Position numbers and translations under genes: made by a program
Assembly (NCBI GenBank): GCA_045590855.1
Contig: JAZNRV010000043.1
Span: forward strand, 1 to 5,464
Reading direction: 5' to 3'
Length of the DNA: 5,464 nucleotides
From: RGIG3009 sp045590855
GTDB taxonomy: Bacteria > Bacillota > Clostridia > Oscillospirales > Acutalibacteraceae
Part shown: one piece after another, positions 4,039 through 5,464 of the stretch
Position numbering within the stretch: the stretch's first letter is position 1
Layout: each line of letters begins with the position of its first letter
The notes under the pieces: model-generated
Seen by the model: the letters and a program-made list of their open reading frames with translations, nothing else
What the model was told of the DNA's origin: nothing
Database searches by the model: none

Positions 4039-5184
4039 TTATTTCTGCCAAACGGTTAAATAATCAACGTCCATCGGCCAACCTTTGGCACCGCAGATAG
4101 TCACCGGTTGGGTATATTTGTCGAATATGCAGAAGGGGTTTTCGCCCAATTCACCGTTGACAACACTCAGTTCGGGGTCACCATTAGCGCCGCCCCATTT
4201 TTGTTGCATAATTTGTTTTCCGTCAAGATATGTGGTCAAAGAGCCTTCTTCCCATAACCAACCCATGGTGTGCCATTCGTTATCGTCCAAACCGTAATGC
4301 CAAAAAGTGTTTTGATTTTTGACCCATTTTGTTGCACCTTTTCCACTACCGTATTCACAAACTTGTTCATGCATAGTCACCGTATATGCTTTTTTCTCGG
4401 AAAAAATAGTGCCCCAATATTCCAAAAAGTCCATTTCCAACCAGTGATTGGTGAAGCACCAATACCGTTGCGCCGGCATTGCCCAAATAGCAGGGCCGCC
4501 TTTGGAATCGGGAATAACACGGTCGTCAGCCACTTTAAAACGGCATTCCAAATACCCATGTTTGTATCCCCAACCGGCACCGGTGCGCGAATCCATCATA
4601 GCTATGCCGTAGTTGTGGGTAGGCTCTTCCAATTGCAAATGAATTCCTTCTTCGGTCAATACAAAATCATCCGGTTTAAGCGTTGTCATAGCATACGGAC
4701 GGGTAAGATACCAATGATACCCCACTTTTCCCGTCGCGTTGACGTCAATCGTATCCAACGTGGTAAAATCATCGCTAAACGTCAAGGTGTTCATACCGGC
4801 TTTGGCAGCAACTTCCGGAATGGGCAACGCTTCGTCGGCAACGCGCAGGTATTTTACAAACACCATTCCCGTTTCCCACGTTGTGGGGCTGGGATTGGCA
4901 AAATTAATGGTAGCGGTAATGGCATGGTTGCCCGCCACCGCTTCCCAAGCGGGAAAATCAAAGGTTTTGCTTTCGCCCACTTTAAGTCCATCGTTATAAC
5001 GAAGCCAAATCGGCTCGGCTGTATCAATGTGCAACTGAATCACCGTTTGTTGCACGGCGGGTAACATGTCTTCCGTCCCCTCGTTTTTCATGGTGACGGT
5101 AAACACCACCGACGTACCGGGTTTTACTTGATTACCACCGTTCCAGGTGATATCGGTAATTTTGAGTTTTACGTTTTCGGTCAT
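4039..5184 (-). CDS. Family GH16 glycoside hydrolase with N-terminal CARDB-like domain, no signal peptide
   Basis: A probable retaining endo-acting polysaccharide hydrolase (beta-glucanase, laminarinase or a relative); substrate not decidable here. 381 residues. Residues 5-115 form an immunoglobulin-like CARDB-type domain (GNQVKPGTSVVFTVTMKNEG). Residues 133-381 are the GH16 jelly-roll: YKHGYLECRFKV (207-218), GGPAIWAMPA (229-238), the catalytic ExDxxE with bulge as Glu250-Met-Asp252-Phe-Leu-Glu255, LDGKQI (320-325) and the usual final strand VDYLTVWQ (373-380). Glu250 should be the nucleophile and Glu255 the acid/base. The start is ATG at 5184-5182 with a full AAAGGAGG RBS 8 nt upstream. The N-terminus is hydrophilic with no secretion signal, lipobox, SLH or LPXTG anchor, which is odd for a GH16 enzyme and suggests a cytoplasmic location or an unusual export route. 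Convergent with gdh; own promoter. Family call strong. Confidence 0.9.
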   Translation of the reverse strand: MTENVKLKITDITWNGGNQVKPGTSVVFTVTMKNEGTEDMLPAVQQTVIQLHIDTAEPIWLRYNDGLKVGESKTFDFPAWEAVAGNHAITATINFANPSPTTWETGMVFVKYLRVADEALPIPEVAAKAGMNTLTFSDDFTTLDTIDVNATGKVGYHWYLTRPYAMTTLKPDDFVLTEEGIHLQLEEPTHNYGIAMMDSRTGAGWGYKHGYLECRFKVADDRVIPDSKGGPAIWAMPAQRYWCFTNHWLEMDFLEYWGTIFSEKKAYTVTMHEQVCEYGSGKGATKWVKNQNTFWHYGLDDNEWHTMGWLWEEGSLTTYLDGKQIMQQKWGGANGDPELSVVNGELGENPFCIFDKYTQPVTICGAKGWPMDVDYLTVWQK

Positions 5185-5222
5185 GGTTTTATCCTCCTTT
5201 TTCGAAGCCTAACTTCCCTTTG

Positions 5223-5251
5223 ATTATACTAAACGAGTTTGCCTTTGTAAA
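5223..5251 (-). promoter_or_regulatory. Promoter of the GH16 gene
   Basis: On the minus strand, TTTACA (5251-5246), 17 bp, then TATAAT (5228-5223). The start would be near 5216, leaving a leader of about 32 nt with the RBS AAAGGAGG (5200-5193). Confidence 0.75.
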
Positions 5252-5264
5252 GGTTTTTGGCAAA
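5238..5264. promoter_or_regulatory. Nested inverted repeats over the GH16 -35 box (candidate operator)
   Basis: CCTTTGTAAAGG (5242-5253) is a 5-bp inverted repeat with a 2-bp centre directly covering the -35 hexamer. TTTGCC (5238-5243) and GGCAAA (5259-5264) form an outer 6-bp pair. The position would allow a repressor to block RNA polymerase. Confidence 0.45.
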
Positions 5265-5280
5265 TTAATTCCCATTTTTC

Positions 5281-5296
5281 GCTAAACCGATTTAGC
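5281..5296. promoter_or_regulatory. LacI-family operator-like palindrome
   Basis: GCTAAACCGATTTAGC is a 6+6 inverted repeat around CCGA with a central CG, the general form of LacI/GalR-family operators. It lies about 30 bp upstream of the GH16 -35, which is plausible for sugar-dependent control. No regulator gene lies in the window. Confidence 0.45.
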
Positions 5297-5391
5297 ACTC
5301 GTTTCCCCCTCAAAAAATCACCACCAAGCCCGCACAAAATTGGGGTAAAACCCACCATTCCTGTCCCCTTTATAAAAGGTGTCGGTGCAGT

Positions 5392-5464
5392 GTAGGGAAG
5401 GCATTTATGCCTTCCTACTACCCGGTTCGCACGAACAAATCATAACCACCGGTTCAACCGGTGG
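5392..5464. repeat. Composite palindromic repeat (three successive hairpins), cut by the window end
   Basis: Three palindromes follow one another. GTAGGGAAGGCA (5392-5403) pairs with TGCCTTCCTAC (5408-5418), 11 bp with one bulged G and a TTTA loop. GTTCG/CGAAC (5425-5436) comes next. CCACCGGTT/AACCGGTGG (5446-5464) is 9 bp around a single C, ending at the last base. Positions 5297-5391 hold no gene. The form suggests an interspersed palindromic element of the kind found in many copies in gut Clostridia genomes, or a terminator-like end of the next unit without a clear T-run. Confidence 0.6.

Noticed and set aside
4270..5064. 264-codon plus-strand frame across the GH16 gene
   Set aside because: Antisense to a well supported GH16 protein with an intact catalytic motif; no recognisable domain and no RBS.
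5392..5464. CRISPR repeat-spacer array
   Set aside because: The palindromes are different from each other and there is no repeated unit with spacers in the window.

Overview
The window looks like a chromosomal segment from a Clostridia-class Firmicute, probably a gut Oscillospiraceae-type organism. The evidence is the AGGAGG-type ribosome binding sites, the clostridial ('Aquifex-type') aconitase, a glutamate dehydrogenase very close to that of Clostridium symbiosum, and tRNAs with encoded CCA ends. No name below genus-group level can be supported from sequence alone.

Layout. Positions 1-1109 (minus) hold the N-terminal 369 codons of an aconitate hydratase, cut by the window edge, with a near-consensus promoter at 1141-1170. 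A second promoter (1226-1253) fires the other way into two tRNA genes: a CAT-anticodon tRNA (1293-1369, probably the lysidine-type tRNA-Ile2 rather than Met) and tRNA-Trp (1426-1501). These end in a strong terminator. Positions 1550-2410 form an AT-rich island with its own extended -10 promoter and two small membrane-protein genes. The first (1714-1962, 82 codons) appears to start at a non-canonical ATA codon. The second (1996-2340, 114 aa) has a strong RBS and lies between two copies of a 16-nt sequence that includes the preceding and its own stop codon. Positions 2411-2490 are a GC-rich, strongly folding block of unknown nature. A 13-nt motif in it recurs with one mismatch upstream of the island promoter, so the two-gene block is bracketed.

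Positions 2629-3981 (plus) encode a full-length hexameric-type glutamate dehydrogenase whose usually invariant glutamate-binding lysine is Glu92. Convergent to it, sharing a perfect bidirectional terminator, is a 381-aa family GH16 glycoside hydrolase with an N-terminal CARDB-like domain and no visible signal peptide (4039-5184, minus). Its promoter overlaps an inverted repeat, and a LacI-type operator-like palindrome lies just upstream. The window ends in a run of three consecutive palindromes (5392-5464) that looks like an interspersed palindromic repeat.

Functional links: aconitase and glutamate dehydrogenase act on either side of 2-oxoglutarate (citrate to isocitrate; 2-oxoglutarate plus ammonium to glutamate), but they are not co-transcribed. 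The GH16 enzyme is a separate carbohydrate-use gene. The island genes have no recognised function and look like accessory DNA placed between the tRNA pair and gdh. No CRISPR array, transposase or phage gene is visible.
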